A DNA stretch of 64,000 nucleotides from Albimonas donghaensis. GTDB taxonomy: Bacteria > Pseudomonadota > Alphaproteobacteria > Rhodobacterales > Rhodobacteraceae. The DNA is taken from NCBI RefSeq assembly GCF_900106695.1, contig NZ_FNMZ01000005.1, positions 1 to 64,000 of the forward strand, given 5' to 3'. The translations under genes were made by a program, and so were the position numbers. Below the pieces are notes generated by a model. The model did no database searches and was not told the origin of the DNA. It was given only the letters and a program-made list of their open reading frames with translations. This document shows, piece by piece, positions 38,735 through 47,748 of this stretch (the stretch's first letter is position 1; each line of letters starts with the position of its first letter).

Positions 38735-39232
38735 ATGACCGGCCCGACCCGCCGAAACGCCCAGCCTCGCGCTCTCGCGCCCGCCCCGCTGCCCGCGCTT
38801 CTGCCCACCCTTCTGCCCACCCTTCTGATCGGGCTTCTGACCGGGCTTCTGATCGGGCCCGCGGCGCCTGCGCGGGCCCAGGACGCCGCGTCCCAGGACC
38901 CCGCCGCCGCGGCGGCCGCGGCGCAGGCCCAGTTCCGCGCGCGCGCCGCCGCACGCCGCGAGGCGGGGATCGCGCAGCCGTCGCGGGACGATGACCGGGC
39001 GCTGCGGGATCTGGAAACCGGCCCCCCCGCCAGCGCGTCCGCGGTCACCGGGGCCTCCGCCGCCGAGCGTCGGCTGGACTCGGCCGCCAGCGCCCGGCGC
39101 GACCGCGACCGGGCGATCGACAGCCAGCGCCGGGCGCTCTCGGACCAGATCCGGACCTATGATCGGATCGACAACTCGCTCAACCGCATGGGGGCGGCGA
39201 CCGACGCGAAAATGCGCGCCCTGCGCGACTGA
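38735..39232 (+). CDS. Small exported hypothetical protein
   Basis: The 165-residue product starts with a basic region and a Leu-rich hydrophobic stretch (LLPTLLIGLLTGLLIGP, residues about 25-42) ending in APARAQDA, which looks like a signal peptide cleaved near residue 49. The rest is polar, rich in Ala, Arg and Asp, and predicted to be helical or coiled coil (RRDRDRAIDSQRRALSDQIRTYDRIDNSLNRM). No family is recognised. The ATG at 38735 has GGGGAAAGG upstream. The hydrophobic stretch itself is encoded by short repeats (CTTCTGCCCACC, CTTCTGATCGGG). It is convergent with the CoA-transferase gene. Confidence 0.75.
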   Translation: MTGPTRRNAQPRALAPAPLPALLPTLLPTLLIGLLTGLLIGPAAPARAQDAASQDPAAAAAAAQAQFRARAAARREAGIAQPSRDDDRALRDLETGPPASASAVTGASAAERRLDSAASARRDRDRAIDSQRRALSDQIRTYDRIDNSLNRMGAATDAKMRALRD

Positions 39233-39264
39233 GCCCGCCCCGGGGTCCGATCGGCTCCGCCCGC

Positions 39265-40503
39265 CTATTCGGCCGCGGCCGCCGGGTCGCGCCCGAAGCT
39301 CTTGAGCACGCCGCGGGCGGCCATCTCCTTGATCTTCGCCTCGTCGATGCCAAGCTCGCGCAGCACATCCAGCGTGTGCTCGCCCAGCTCCGGCGGGTGA
39401 CGGTCAGGGCCGGTCTCGACGTCCCGGCTTTCCAGCGGCAGGCGCAGGTCGCGGGCGGGGCCCTGGCTGGGATGCTCGTAGTCGCGGAACAGGCCGACCG
39501 CCTGCAGATGCGGGTCCTCCGCCAGGTCCGCCACCCCCAGCACCGGCGCGCAGGGGATGTCGAGCCGGCCCAGCACCTCCAGCCATTCGGCGGTGGTGCG
39601 GGTCGGCAGGATCTCCTCCGCCAGGATCCGGTAGAGGTCCTGGACATGGGCGGCGGCGGCGTAGCGGTCGAGCATCATCGGGCTGTCGAGCAGGTCCTGG
39701 CGGCCGATCTCGGTGAAGAAATCGGTCCAGTGCCGGAAATTGTAGAGCGTGTGGATGATGTGCCCGTCCGACGTCGCCACCGGCTTGCGATGCGGCGACA
39801 TCATGCGGGCGTAGCCGTAGCCCGCGGCCTCGGAGGCCGGGTCGTCGCGGAAGGCCTGGCCGTTGAGATGCTGGTTCATCACCGCGGTGGCGACGGTCTC
39901 GAACATCGGGGTCTCGATGAAGCAGCCCTGCCCGGTGGCCCGCGCCCGCAGCAGCCCCGCCTGCACGGTGTTGGCCAGCGTCAGGCCGCAGAGCAGGTCG
40001 TTGACCGCCATCGGGATCATCGCCGGTTCGTCCCGGTGCAGCGAGACCAGCGAGGCCACGCCCCCCCAGCCCTGCACGATGTCGTCCACCGCCGGCCGAC
40101 CCGCATAGGGGCCGGAGGACCCGAAGCCCGTGGCCTGGGCGTAGACCAGTTGCGGGCGGATCGCGCGCAGGGCGTCGTAGTCCAGCCCCAGCCGCGCCAG
40201 CGCCGCGGGCCGCATGTTGTGCACGAAGGCGTCGGCGCCCTTCACCAGCTCCAGCACCGCCGCCTTGGCCTCGGGGTCCTTCAGGTCGATGGAGACCGAG
40301 CGCTTGTTGCGGTTGTTGGCCATCCATTGCGCGGTCATGCCGCCGCGAATGCGGGCGTGGCCGAGCCCGCGATAGGTGTCGCCGTCCAGCGACTCGATCT
40401 TGATGACGTCGGCGCCCAGATCGCCCAGCATCTGCGTCGCCAGCGGTCCCAGCAGGATATGTCCCGCCTCGATGATGCGCACGCCTTCGAGCAGCTTGAG
40501 CAT
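39265..40503 (-). CDS. CaiB/BaiF family (class III) CoA-transferase
   Basis: The 412-residue protein shows class III CoA-transferase features: the opening LLEGVRIIEAGHILLGPLATQMLGDLGADVIKIE (residues 4-38), NNRNKRSVSIDLKDPEAK, FVHNMRPAALARLGLDYDAL, and catalytic Asp in AVDDIVQG near residue 144. It moves CoA between carboxylic acids such as formyl, succinyl or carnitine-type substrates. It is divergent from a MarR regulator gene 315 bp away, which probably controls it, and no other catabolic gene is adjacent. Confidence 0.93.
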   Translation of the reverse strand: MLKLLEGVRIIEAGHILLGPLATQMLGDLGADVIKIESLDGDTYRGLGHARIRGGMTAQWMANNRNKRSVSIDLKDPEAKAAVLELVKGADAFVHNMRPAALARLGLDYDALRAIRPQLVYAQATGFGSSGPYAGRPAVDDIVQGWGGVASLVSLHRDEPAMIPMAVNDLLCGLTLANTVQAGLLRARATGQGCFIETPMFETVATAVMNQHLNGQAFRDDPASEAAGYGYARMMSPHRKPVATSDGHIIHTLYNFRHWTDFFTEIGRQDLLDSPMMLDRYAAAAHVQDLYRILAEEILPTRTTAEWLEVLGRLDIPCAPVLGVADLAEDPHLQAVGLFRDYEHPSQGPARDLRLPLESRDVETGPDRHPPELGEHTLDVLRELGIDEAKIKEMAARGVLKSFGRDPAAAAE

Positions 40504-40818
40504 GGCCGCCTCTCCTCCCCGGATTCACGCCGGCCTCGCGCCGGACTTGGACCCTATTGGGCCCGTCCGCGCGCCCCGACGCAAGTCGCGCCGCGAGACG
40601 CCGACGGGGACCTGTCCCGCCCTGGCGCGGACGCCGGGGCGAGCCGCCCGCGCGGGGGGCCTTGGTTCGGCCGTAAGGATTGCGTATTGAATGGGAAAAT
40701 CCGGCCGTCGCCACATGCGGCGGATCGGGGGAGGAACCGTCGCCGCGACAGGCCCCAACGGCCGCCGACGACGAAGACAGCCCGCGAAGTCGGGCGCGCA
40801 GGGAGGCGCGACTCAGCG
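40504..40818. other. Divergent region between CoA-transferase and MarR genes
   Basis: The 315-bp gap includes an AT-richer stretch at 40671-40706 (AAGGATTGCGTATTGAATGG) that is likely to hold promoter and operator elements. No gene seen. Confidence 0.45.
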
Positions 40819-41334
40819 ATGAAGGAGGCGGACACCACGCTCGAGGCCGCGGCGGCGGCCGCGCCCGGCGACGCGACGCTGGAGGAGATGCGGATCGGCT
40901 TCTTCGCCCATGACGTCTCGCGCATGCGGCGCACCCTGTTCGACCAGCGCCTGAAGCCGCTGGGCATCACCCGCTCGCAATGGTGGGCGCTGGCGCAGCT
41001 GGCGCTGGGACAGGACGAATCCGACGGCCAGGGGCTGCTGCAGACCGAGCTCGCCCGCAGGCTCGACGTGGGCAAGGTGACGGTGGGCGGGCTGATCGAC
41101 CGGCTGGAGCTGGGCGGTTTCGTGCAGCGCCGCCCCGACCGCGCCGACCGGCGCGCCAAGCGCATCGTCATCACCCCGGCGGGCCGCGATGTGCTGGACG
41201 AGATGCGCTTCATCGCGCGGGGGCTCAACGCCGAGGTGCTGGGCGGGGTGGCGCCCGAAGAGACCCGGGCCGCGCTGGCCGTGCTCGACCGCATGAAGCG
41301 CAACCTGCGCCGGATGCTCGACGAAGAGAAATAG
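40819..41334 (+). CDS. MarR-family transcriptional regulator
   Basis: The 171-residue protein has the family winged helix: GITRSQWWALAQLAL, LQTELARRLDVGKVTVGGLIDRLELGGFVQRRPDRADRRAKRIVITPAGRDVL (residues about 50-125), with flanking helices for dimerisation. The ATG at 40819 lies 15 nt after GGGAGG. It is divergent from the class III CoA-transferase gene and probably responds to the acid or CoA ester handled there. Confidence 0.92.
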   Translation: MKEADTTLEAAAAAAPGDATLEEMRIGFFAHDVSRMRRTLFDQRLKPLGITRSQWWALAQLALGQDESDGQGLLQTELARRLDVGKVTVGGLIDRLELGGFVQRRPDRADRRAKRIVITPAGRDVLDEMRFIARGLNAEVLGGVAPEETRAALAVLDRMKRNLRRMLDEEK

Positions 41335-41502
41335 GCTTTCGTCGCCGACGGGAAGTCCGGGCGACGCGGCGCGCTTGCCCGTTGCTGCGCTGCGTCGTAA
41401 CTGAAGCCAATTCCGGCGTCGCGCCGGGACCGAAGACGAACCGCCGCGCGCAAGGCTCCGCGCCCGACGCGCGGCATGGGCGCCTGCGAACGGAGACCCG
41501 TG

Positions 41503-42114
41503 ATGATCGACGATATCCTCAAACGCAATCAGGCCTGGTCGGAAGCCGTCCGCGCCAAGTCCCCGGACTTCTTCCCGCGCCTCGCCTCGCAGCAGACGCC
41601 GGAGTTCTTCTGGATCGGCTGCTCGGACAGCCGGGTGCCGGCGAACGTGGTGGCCGGGCTCGACCCGGGCGAGGTCTTCGTGCATCGCAACGTGGCCAAC
41701 GTGATCCACAGCTCGGACATGAACATGCTGTCCACGCTGGAATTCGCGGTGAACGTGCTGAAGGTGCGCGAGGTGATGATCACCGGCCATTATGGCTGCG
41801 GCGGCGTGATCGCGGCCATGGACGGGGTGGCCGAGGGCCTGACCGAGCACTGGCTGGAACCCGTGCGCCGTCTGGCGCGGCGCCACCAGGAGGAGCTGGC
41901 CGGGATCACCGACCGGCATGAGCGCATCGACCGGCTCTGCGAACTGAACGTGCTGGACAGCGTCGCCCGGGTCGCCGAGACGCCGGTGATCCGCAGGGCC
42001 TGGGCGCGGGGTCAGGAGGTCAATCTCCACGGCCTGATCTACGGGCTGAAGGACGGCAAGCTGCGCGATCTGGACTGCTCGCTGCTGGCCAGGGACATGG
42101 GCCCGAAGGCCTGA
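41503..42114 (+). CDS. Beta-class carbonic anhydrase
   Basis: The 203-residue protein interconverts CO2 and bicarbonate. The zinc ligands and catalytic dyad are visible: Cys40 and Asp42 in FWIGCSDSRVP, His96 and Cys99 in GHYGCGGV. Length and motif order match bacterial beta carbonic anhydrases of the E. coli Can type. The ATG at 41503 follows GGAGACCC; a GTG one codon earlier is an alternative. It is monocistronic, with a hairpin 24 nt after its stop. Confidence 0.96.
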   Translation: MIDDILKRNQAWSEAVRAKSPDFFPRLASQQTPEFFWIGCSDSRVPANVVAGLDPGEVFVHRNVANVIHSSDMNMLSTLEFAVNVLKVREVMITGHYGCGGVIAAMDGVAEGLTEHWLEPVRRLARRHQEELAGITDRHERIDRLCELNVLDSVARVAETPVIRRAWARGQEVNLHGLIYGLKDGKLRDLDCSLLARDMGPKA

Positions 42115-42138
42115 CCGGCCGGCCCTGATCGAAACGGG

Positions 42139-42167
42139 GGCGGCGCCGCGACCACCGCGGCGCCGCC
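42139..42167 (+). terminator. Hairpin after the carbonic anhydrase gene
   Basis: A 12-bp perfect stem (42139-42150 with 42156-42167) with a 5-nt loop lies 24 nt beyond the stop codon. The tail is only TTCGCCC, so termination would be weak or factor-assisted. Confidence 0.5.
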
Positions 42168-42374
42168 TTCGCCCGGACGCCCGCGGCGCGGGGAACCGGG
42201 AGCGCCGGCGGCGCCGTCTCCCGCCCCTCGCTTTCGCGGCCCGCCCCCCCCGCCGCCCCCTTTCCCCCCGGCCCGCAGCGTCGGGACCGCGCGGGACGCA
42301 GGGGGTTGGAACGCGGCGTCATCCCTCCTAGGAGTCGGCTCCTCGCCCGCCCCGCCCCTGAGGAGGACCGCCCG

Positions 42375-43760
42375 ATGCTGACCAATGACCGCCTTGCCGC
42401 CTGGGATCGGGAGAACTTCCTGCATCCCTCCACCGCCGCCGGCGCCCATGCCCGCGGCGAAGGCCCCCAGCGGATCGTCACCGGAGGCGAGGGCGTCTAC
42501 ATCACAGACCGCGAGGGCAAACGCTCCCTCGACGGGTTCGCCGGGCTCTACTGCGTGAACGTGGGCTACGGCCGCATGGAGGTGGCGGACGCCATCGCCG
42601 AGCAGGCCCGCAAGCTCGCCTACTACCACGCCTATGCCGGCCACGGCTCCGAGCCCGCCATCGAACTGGCCCAGATGGTGCTGGAGCGCGCGCCCGACCA
42701 CATGTCGAAGGTCTATTTCGGCCTGTCCGGCTCAGACGCCAACGAGACCAACATCAAGCTGATCTGGTACGCCAACAACTGCGCCGGGCGGCCGGAGAAG
42801 AAGAAGATCATCTCGCGCTGGCGGGGCTATCACGGCTCGGGCCTGATGACCGGCTCGCTGACCGGGCTGCACCTGTTCCACAACGCCTTCGACCTGCCGC
42901 TGAGCCCGATCCTGCACACCGACGCGCCCTATTATCACCGCCGCGCCGACGGGACCCAGACCGAGGCCGAGTTCTCCGCCCAATGCGCCGCCAGCCTGGA
43001 GGCGCTGATCCTGGAGCAGGGGCCGGAGACCGTCGCCGCCTTCATCGGCGAGCCGATCCTGGGCACCGGCGGCATCGTGCCCCCGCCCGAGGGCTACTGG
43101 GCCGCGATCCAGGCGGTGCTCGACAAATACGACGTCATGCTGATCGCCGACGAGGTGGTCACCGGCTTCGGGCGGCTGGGGTCCATGTTCGGCTCCGAGC
43201 ATTACGGGATGAAGCCCGATGTCATCACCATCGCCAAGGGGCTGACCTCGGCCTACGCGCCGCTGTCGGGCTCGATCCTGTCGGAGCGGATCTTCGAGAT
43301 GATCACCAGGGGCACCGACGATCTCGGGCCGCTGGGGCATGGCTGGACCTACTCGGCGCATCCGCTGTGCGCGGCGGCGGGGGTGGCGAACCTGAAGCTG
43401 ATCGATTCGCTCGGGCTGGTGGACAACGCGCGCGAGACCGGCGCCGCCTGGCAGGCCATGCTGAAATCCGCCTTCGACGGCCACCCGATCGTCGGCGAAG
43501 TGCGCGGCGAGGGCCTGATGGCGGCCGTGGAATTCGACGCGGACCCCGAAACCCGCACGCCCTTCGACGCCGGAGAGAAGGTCGGCGCCCGGATCGCGGC
43601 GGCGGCGCTGGAGCGCGGGCTGATCGCGCGGGCGATGCCGCAGGGGGATATCCTGGGGCTGGCGCCGCCGCTCTGCCTGACCGCGGTTGAAGCGGAAGAG
43701 ATCGTCGGCATCGCCAGGGCCGCGGTCGACTCCGTGGCGGGTGAGCTGGGGCGACTCTGA
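42375..43760 (+). CDS. Class III (S)-omega-aminotransferase
   Basis: The 461-residue PLP enzyme moves an amino group from an amine or omega-amino acid to pyruvate or a similar acceptor. The opening NFLHPSTAAGAHARGE, FAGLYCVNVGYGR, YFGLSGSDANETNIKLIWYANN, WRGYHGSG, IGEPILGTGGIVPPP, ADEVVTGFGRLG and the PLP-lysine segment TIAKGLTSAYAPLSG are all present. It closely resembles the structurally known omega-transaminases of marine Rhodobacterales. The ATG at 42375 has GAGGAGGA upstream. It precedes a peptide-type ABC operon and could supply amine catabolism, but a terminator separates them. Confidence 0.94.
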   Translation: MLTNDRLAAWDRENFLHPSTAAGAHARGEGPQRIVTGGEGVYITDREGKRSLDGFAGLYCVNVGYGRMEVADAIAEQARKLAYYHAYAGHGSEPAIELAQMVLERAPDHMSKVYFGLSGSDANETNIKLIWYANNCAGRPEKKKIISRWRGYHGSGLMTGSLTGLHLFHNAFDLPLSPILHTDAPYYHRRADGTQTEAEFSAQCAASLEALILEQGPETVAAFIGEPILGTGGIVPPPEGYWAAIQAVLDKYDVMLIADEVVTGFGRLGSMFGSEHYGMKPDVITIAKGLTSAYAPLSGSILSERIFEMITRGTDDLGPLGHGWTYSAHPLCAAAGVANLKLIDSLGLVDNARETGAAWQAMLKSAFDGHPIVGEVRGEGLMAAVEFDADPETRTPFDAGEKVGARIAAAALERGLIARAMPQGDILGLAPPLCLTAVEAEEIVGIARAAVDSVAGELGRL

Positions 43761-43795
43761 CTCGCGCATTGAGCGATTCCAGACACATGGCGATG

Positions 43796-43830
43796 ACGGC
43801 GCGGGCCTGGCGGCCCGCGCCGTTCGCGTT
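43796..43830 (+). terminator. Terminator after the omega-aminotransferase gene
   Basis: A 12-bp perfect stem, ACGGCGCGGGCC (43796-43807) with 43812-43823, has a TGGC loop and is followed by TCGCGTTT. It begins 36 nt after the stop codon. Confidence 0.7.
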
Positions 43831-43859
43831 TCAGCCCGCCTGCACGGCGGCGCGCGGTC

Positions 43860-44107
43860 GCGGCGCGGGCGCCTGCGCGCATTTCTTAATTTAAACGCAC
43901 GTTCAGTTTAATACCTGTCCGCTTCGGCGCCGCAGCAAACTAACAAACGTCAGCCAACCGAACTGCTTGGGATGGCTCGCAATTCCTTTTTCCGACGAGA
44001 CATATCAAGCATTGGCAAACGGCTGTTTTTTGCCGATGATTGCGCAAGAGAAGCCGCATTGACCCAAAAAACAAAAAGCGGCGCGAATTGATGCACGGGA
44101 GGAAACA
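43860..44107 (+). promoter_or_regulatory. AT-rich leader of the second peptide ABC operon
   Basis: About 240 bp in front of the binding-protein gene are strikingly richer in A and T than the rest of the window (for example TTTCTTAATTTAAACGC near 43885 and CCCAAAAAACAAAAAGC near 44065). GGCAAACGGCTG followed by TTTTTTGCC at 44012-44034 could form a short hairpin or operator. The stretch most likely holds a strong promoter and its control sites; the exact boxes cannot be fixed by eye. Confidence 0.5.
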
Positions 44108-45703
44108 ATGCATCTGACCACGGCATTTTCAGCCGCGCGTAAAGGCTTTGGCCTGACGGCGGCTGCGACGGGCTTGGCGACGACGGGCCTGGCGGCGACG
44201 GGCACGGCCATGGCGCTGGCCCTGACCCTGGCCGCAGGGCTCGGCGCCGACCCCGCCGCCGCCCAGGTGAAGGGCGGCGTCCTGCGCGTGGCGCTGGAGA
44301 CCGACGTGCGCGGCTTCGACACCGTGGAAGGCGGCGTCTTCGGCCAGACCGGCGAGATCGTGGCCCGCACCATCGAGGAGCCGCTGATCGGCTGGAACCC
44401 CGACACGAACGAACCCGAGCCCCTGCTCGCCGTGTCCTGGGAAGCCTCGGAGGACCAGAAGACCTGGACCTTCAAGCTCCGCGAGGGCGTGAAGTATCAT
44501 GACGGCTCCGACTTCACCGCCGAGGACGTGGCCAAGCACTACAACCGCATTCTCGACCCGGCGATGAAGTCCCGCTCGCGCACCTTCATCGCCACCATCC
44601 AGAACGTGGAGGTGATCGACGACCTGACCGTCGCCTTCCACCTCGAGCATCCCTGGCAGGCGCTGCTGCCCTATCTCGCGACCACCTCGATGTCCGGGCC
44701 GATCCCGGCCTCCGAGGCCGTGGAGGCCGGGACCCAGAACCGCCACCCGATCGGCACCGGCCCCTTCAGGTTCGTGTCCTGGACCTCGGGCGACCGCATC
44801 GTGGTGGAGCGCTTCGAGGATTACTGGAACAAGGACGAGATCCACCTGGACGGCGTCGAATTCCGGATCCTGCCCGACACCCAGACCCGCTTCGCGTCGC
44901 TGAAATCGGGCGAGGTCGACGTGATGTGGACCGACCGCGGCCCCTCGATCGTGCAGGCCAAAGAGGACGACTCGCTGGTCACGCTCAGCACCGAGGGCGC
45001 GGGCTCGGCGATCAACCTGGTCAACACCCGCAACGCGCCGCTGGACGACATCCGGGTCCGACAGGCCATCGCGCATGCCTGGAACCAGGACGCGCTGGTC
45101 AAGATCTCCTGGCAGAACACCCGGCCGTCCGTCACCCATCCGCTGGGCGCGGTGAAGGACTGCGGCGACGCGGGCTATCTCGCCTACGATCCCAAGAAGG
45201 CCAAGGAACTGGTGGCCGACTACGGCGAGCCGATCCGGATCTCGATGATCCACACCGCCACCCCCCGCGGGCGTGAGCTGGGCGAGCTGATGCAGCAGAT
45301 GCTCAAGCAGGTGGGGATCGAGCTGACGCTGGAACCGGTGGACCAGTCGACGCTGGTGTCGCGCACCTTCAAGCGCGACTTCGACCTGACCGGCTGGCGC
45401 ATCGCCGACGGCGCCGACATGGGGCCGCAGATGTTCGCGCTGACCCGCTCGGACAGCTCCTACAACCTGACCGGCTGGTCCTCGCCCGAGATGGACGAGG
45501 TCGCGCTCGCGATGCGCACCGCGCTGACCATGGAGGAGCGGCTCGACAAGCAGTGCGAGATGGCCGAGCTGATCAACCAGTCGGGCTCCATGCACTATCG
45601 CGGCGGCGGGCGGTATCACGCCTTCACCACCCCCGAGGTGAAGAACGTGCCCGCCCCCTATCGCGGCGTGGTCGACGTGACCCGCGCCTGGATCGAGGAG
45701 TGA
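44108..45703 (+). CDS. Peptide-type ABC transporter substrate-binding protein (operon 2)
   Basis: The 531-residue periplasmic protein belongs to solute-binding family 5. Its signal region is unusually long and repetitive (Ala, Thr, Gly and Leu residues 10-53, with TTGLAATGTAMALALTLAAG) and is cleaved near PAAAQ-VK. The mature part has LRVALETDVRGFDTVEG, WTFKLREGVKYHDGSDFTAEDVAKHYNR and GTGPFRFVSWTSGDRIVVERF. The ATG at 44108 is preceded by GGGAGGAAACA. The first gene of a five-gene operon with two permeases and two ATPases. Ligand unknown. Confidence 0.94.
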   Translation: MHLTTAFSAARKGFGLTAAATGLATTGLAATGTAMALALTLAAGLGADPAAAQVKGGVLRVALETDVRGFDTVEGGVFGQTGEIVARTIEEPLIGWNPDTNEPEPLLAVSWEASEDQKTWTFKLREGVKYHDGSDFTAEDVAKHYNRILDPAMKSRSRTFIATIQNVEVIDDLTVAFHLEHPWQALLPYLATTSMSGPIPASEAVEAGTQNRHPIGTGPFRFVSWTSGDRIVVERFEDYWNKDEIHLDGVEFRILPDTQTRFASLKSGEVDVMWTDRGPSIVQAKEDDSLVTLSTEGAGSAINLVNTRNAPLDDIRVRQAIAHAWNQDALVKISWQNTRPSVTHPLGAVKDCGDAGYLAYDPKKAKELVADYGEPIRISMIHTATPRGRELGELMQQMLKQVGIELTLEPVDQSTLVSRTFKRDFDLTGWRIADGADMGPQMFALTRSDSSYNLTGWSSPEMDEVALAMRTALTMEERLDKQCEMAELINQSGSMHYRGGGRYHAFTTPEVKNVPAPYRGVVDVTRAWIEE

Positions 45704-45709
45704 TCCCGC

Positions 45710-45754
45710 CCCGGCCCGGCGGCGCCCCCGCAAGGCGGCGCCCGCCGGGCCGGG
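45710..45754 (+). other. Stem-loop between binding-protein and permease genes (operon 2)
   Basis: A 13-bp perfect stem (45710-45722 with 45742-45754) encloses a 19-nt loop that can itself pair. It starts 6 nt after the binding-protein stop and probably raises the ratio of binding protein to permease by protecting or partly ending the message, as the smaller hairpin at 3752-3778 may do in the guanidine operon. Confidence 0.6.
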
Positions 45755-45883
45755 CCTGATCCCCGCGCCGCGCCGCTCCGCCCGGCGGCGCCCCGCGGAG
45801 AACGCAACGGCTTCGCCGTCGATCCGCCGACCGGCGCCGGCCGGTCCGCCCCCGCGTCCCCGCATACCGGAGCCCCGAGCGCC

Positions 45884-46837
45884 GTGAGATATCTGTTCCG
45901 ACGATTCCAGCGCCTGGTCGTGGTGATGGTCTCCGTCACCTTCCTCACCTTCCTTCTGGTCAATGTCCTGCCCGGCGACGTGGCCTATGAGATGGCCGGC
46001 ATGGACAGCTCCGAAGAGGAGGTCCAGGCCATCCGCGACGAGCTCGGGCTCGACCGCAACGTGGTGCTCCGCTATCTCGACTGGGCGGGCGGGATCCTCA
46101 CCGGCGACTGGGGCGCCTCCTTCATCAACAAGGAGGAGGTCTGGCACGCGCTGGCCCAGCGTTTCCCGGTGTCGCTGGAGCTGATGCTGCTGGCCCAGCT
46201 GATCGCGCTCAGCCTCGCGGTGCCGATGGGGCTGATCTCGGCCTACCGGCCCGGGGGACGCGCGGACCGGGTGATCGGCACGCTGGCCTTCGCCTCGGTG
46301 TCGATGCCCAGCTTCATGACCGCGATCCTGCTGATCTTCTTCTTCTCGCTGCATCTGGGCTGGCTGCCCGCCACGGGTTACGAGCCGCTGTCCGCGGGCC
46401 TGTGGGAGAACCTGCGCCCGATGATCCTGCCGGCGCTGGCGCTCGGCCTCGTGGAATGGACGGTGCTGATGCGCACCCTGCGCGCCGAGATGATCGGCGT
46501 GCTGCAGGAGAACTACATCGCGCTGGCCCGCGCCAAGGGCATGTCCGACGCCCGCATCCTGCTGGTCCACGCGCTGCGGCCCTCGTCCTTCTCGATGATC
46601 ACGCTGCTGGGGCTTCAGGTCGGGCGGCTGATGGGCGGCTCGATCATCATCGAGCAGATCTTCGGCATCCCCGGCATAGGGCGACTGCTGGTGCACGCGG
46701 TCAACACCCGGGATTTCATCATGATCCAGGGCTGCGTGACCCTTTTCGCCATCGCTTTCGTGACCGCCAATTTCCTCGTGGACATCGCCTACGCCTGGCT
46801 GGATCCGCGGGTCAGACTGGAGCGCGCCCGTGGCTGA
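45884..46837 (+). CDS. Peptide-type ABC transporter permease 1 (operon 2)
   Basis: The 317-residue membrane protein has the DppB form: N-terminal helix (VVVMVSVTFLTFLLVNVLPGD), periplasmic segment with EEEVQAIRDELGLDRN, EAA loop in ARAKGMSDARILLVHALRPSSFSMI and the closing EQIFGIPGIGRLLVHAVNTRD. The start is GTG at 45884. The gap of 180 bp from the binding-protein gene is long for this type of operon and contains a hairpin. Its stop overlaps the next start by 8 bp. Confidence 0.94.
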   Translation: MRYLFRRFQRLVVVMVSVTFLTFLLVNVLPGDVAYEMAGMDSSEEEVQAIRDELGLDRNVVLRYLDWAGGILTGDWGASFINKEEVWHALAQRFPVSLELMLLAQLIALSLAVPMGLISAYRPGGRADRVIGTLAFASVSMPSFMTAILLIFFFSLHLGWLPATGYEPLSAGLWENLRPMILPALALGLVEWTVLMRTLRAEMIGVLQENYIALARAKGMSDARILLVHALRPSSFSMITLLGLQVGRLMGGSIIIEQIFGIPGIGRLLVHAVNTRDFIMIQGCVTLFAIAFVTANFLVDIAYAWLDPRVRLERARG

Positions 46838-47735
46838 CATCACTCCCGACCGGCTCGAAGGGTCAAGCGCCGGGGCGCCGGACGACAACGCCGACGCCAT
46901 CGCCTCGCACAACCGCAAGAACCGCCTGGGCCTGGGCTTCTGGATCCCGCTGGCCTGGCTGGCGGTGGTCGTGGCGGCGGCGGTCTTCGCGGATTTCCTC
47001 GGCCTGTTCCCGGCCGACGAGATCGACTGGATGCACATCAACGAGGGCCCCAACGACGCCCACATCCTGGGCACCGACCACCTGGGCCGGGACATGCTCA
47101 GCCGCATCATCTACGGCGCGCGGGTGTCGCTGACCGTGGGCTTCGCCGCGCCGCTGATCGGGGTGGGGCTGGGATTGGTGCTCGGCATCCTCGCCGGCTA
47201 CTACAAGGGCTGGGTCGACGAGGTCATCGGCATCGCCATCGACACCTGGCTGGCGATCCCGGGGCTGGTGATCCTGCTGCTGTTCTCGGTGGTGTTCGGC
47301 GGCTCGCTGGGCATGGTCTGCCTGTCGCTGGGGCTGCTCTTCATCCCCACCGCGGCGCGGATCACGCGGGCGGCGACGCTCAACCATTCCAACCGGGAAT
47401 TCGTGCTGGCGGCGCGGGCCATGGGGGCGTCGGACTTCCGCATCCTGACCGTCGAGGTCCTGCCCAACATCATCTGGCCGCTGATCGCCTTCGTGCTGAT
47501 CGACATCCCCATCGCCATCGTGATCGAGGGCGCGCTGTCCTTCCTCGGCCTGTCGGTGAAGGCGCCCACCCCGTCCTGGGGCGGGGTCATCGCCGAGGGG
47601 CGCGAGCACCTGGAGGGCTCGCCGCATATCTCGCTGATCCCCACGGCGGTGATGTTCATGACGGTGCTGAGCTTCAACCTGGTCGGCGACGCCATCCGCA
47701 AGCGTCTCGCCGACGTGCGCGACGGCGCGATCTGA
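46830..47735 (+). CDS. Peptide-type ABC transporter permease 2 (operon 2)
   Basis: The 301-residue protein has the DppC form: hydrophobic helix at about residues 34-56, conserved HILGTDHLGRDMLSRIIYGARVSL, EAA loop ARAMGASDFRILTVEVLPNIIWPL, and LSFLGLSVKAPTPSWGGVIAEGR. The start is GTG at 46830, overlapping the previous gene by 8 bp. Together with permease 1 it makes the membrane channel. Confidence 0.94.
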   Translation: MADITPDRLEGSSAGAPDDNADAIASHNRKNRLGLGFWIPLAWLAVVVAAAVFADFLGLFPADEIDWMHINEGPNDAHILGTDHLGRDMLSRIIYGARVSLTVGFAAPLIGVGLGLVLGILAGYYKGWVDEVIGIAIDTWLAIPGLVILLLFSVVFGGSLGMVCLSLGLLFIPTAARITRAATLNHSNREFVLAARAMGASDFRILTVEVLPNIIWPLIAFVLIDIPIAIVIEGALSFLGLSVKAPTPSWGGVIAEGREHLEGSPHISLIPTAVMFMTVLSFNLVGDAIRKRLADVRDGAI

Positions 47736-47748
47736 GGGGGACGTGACC

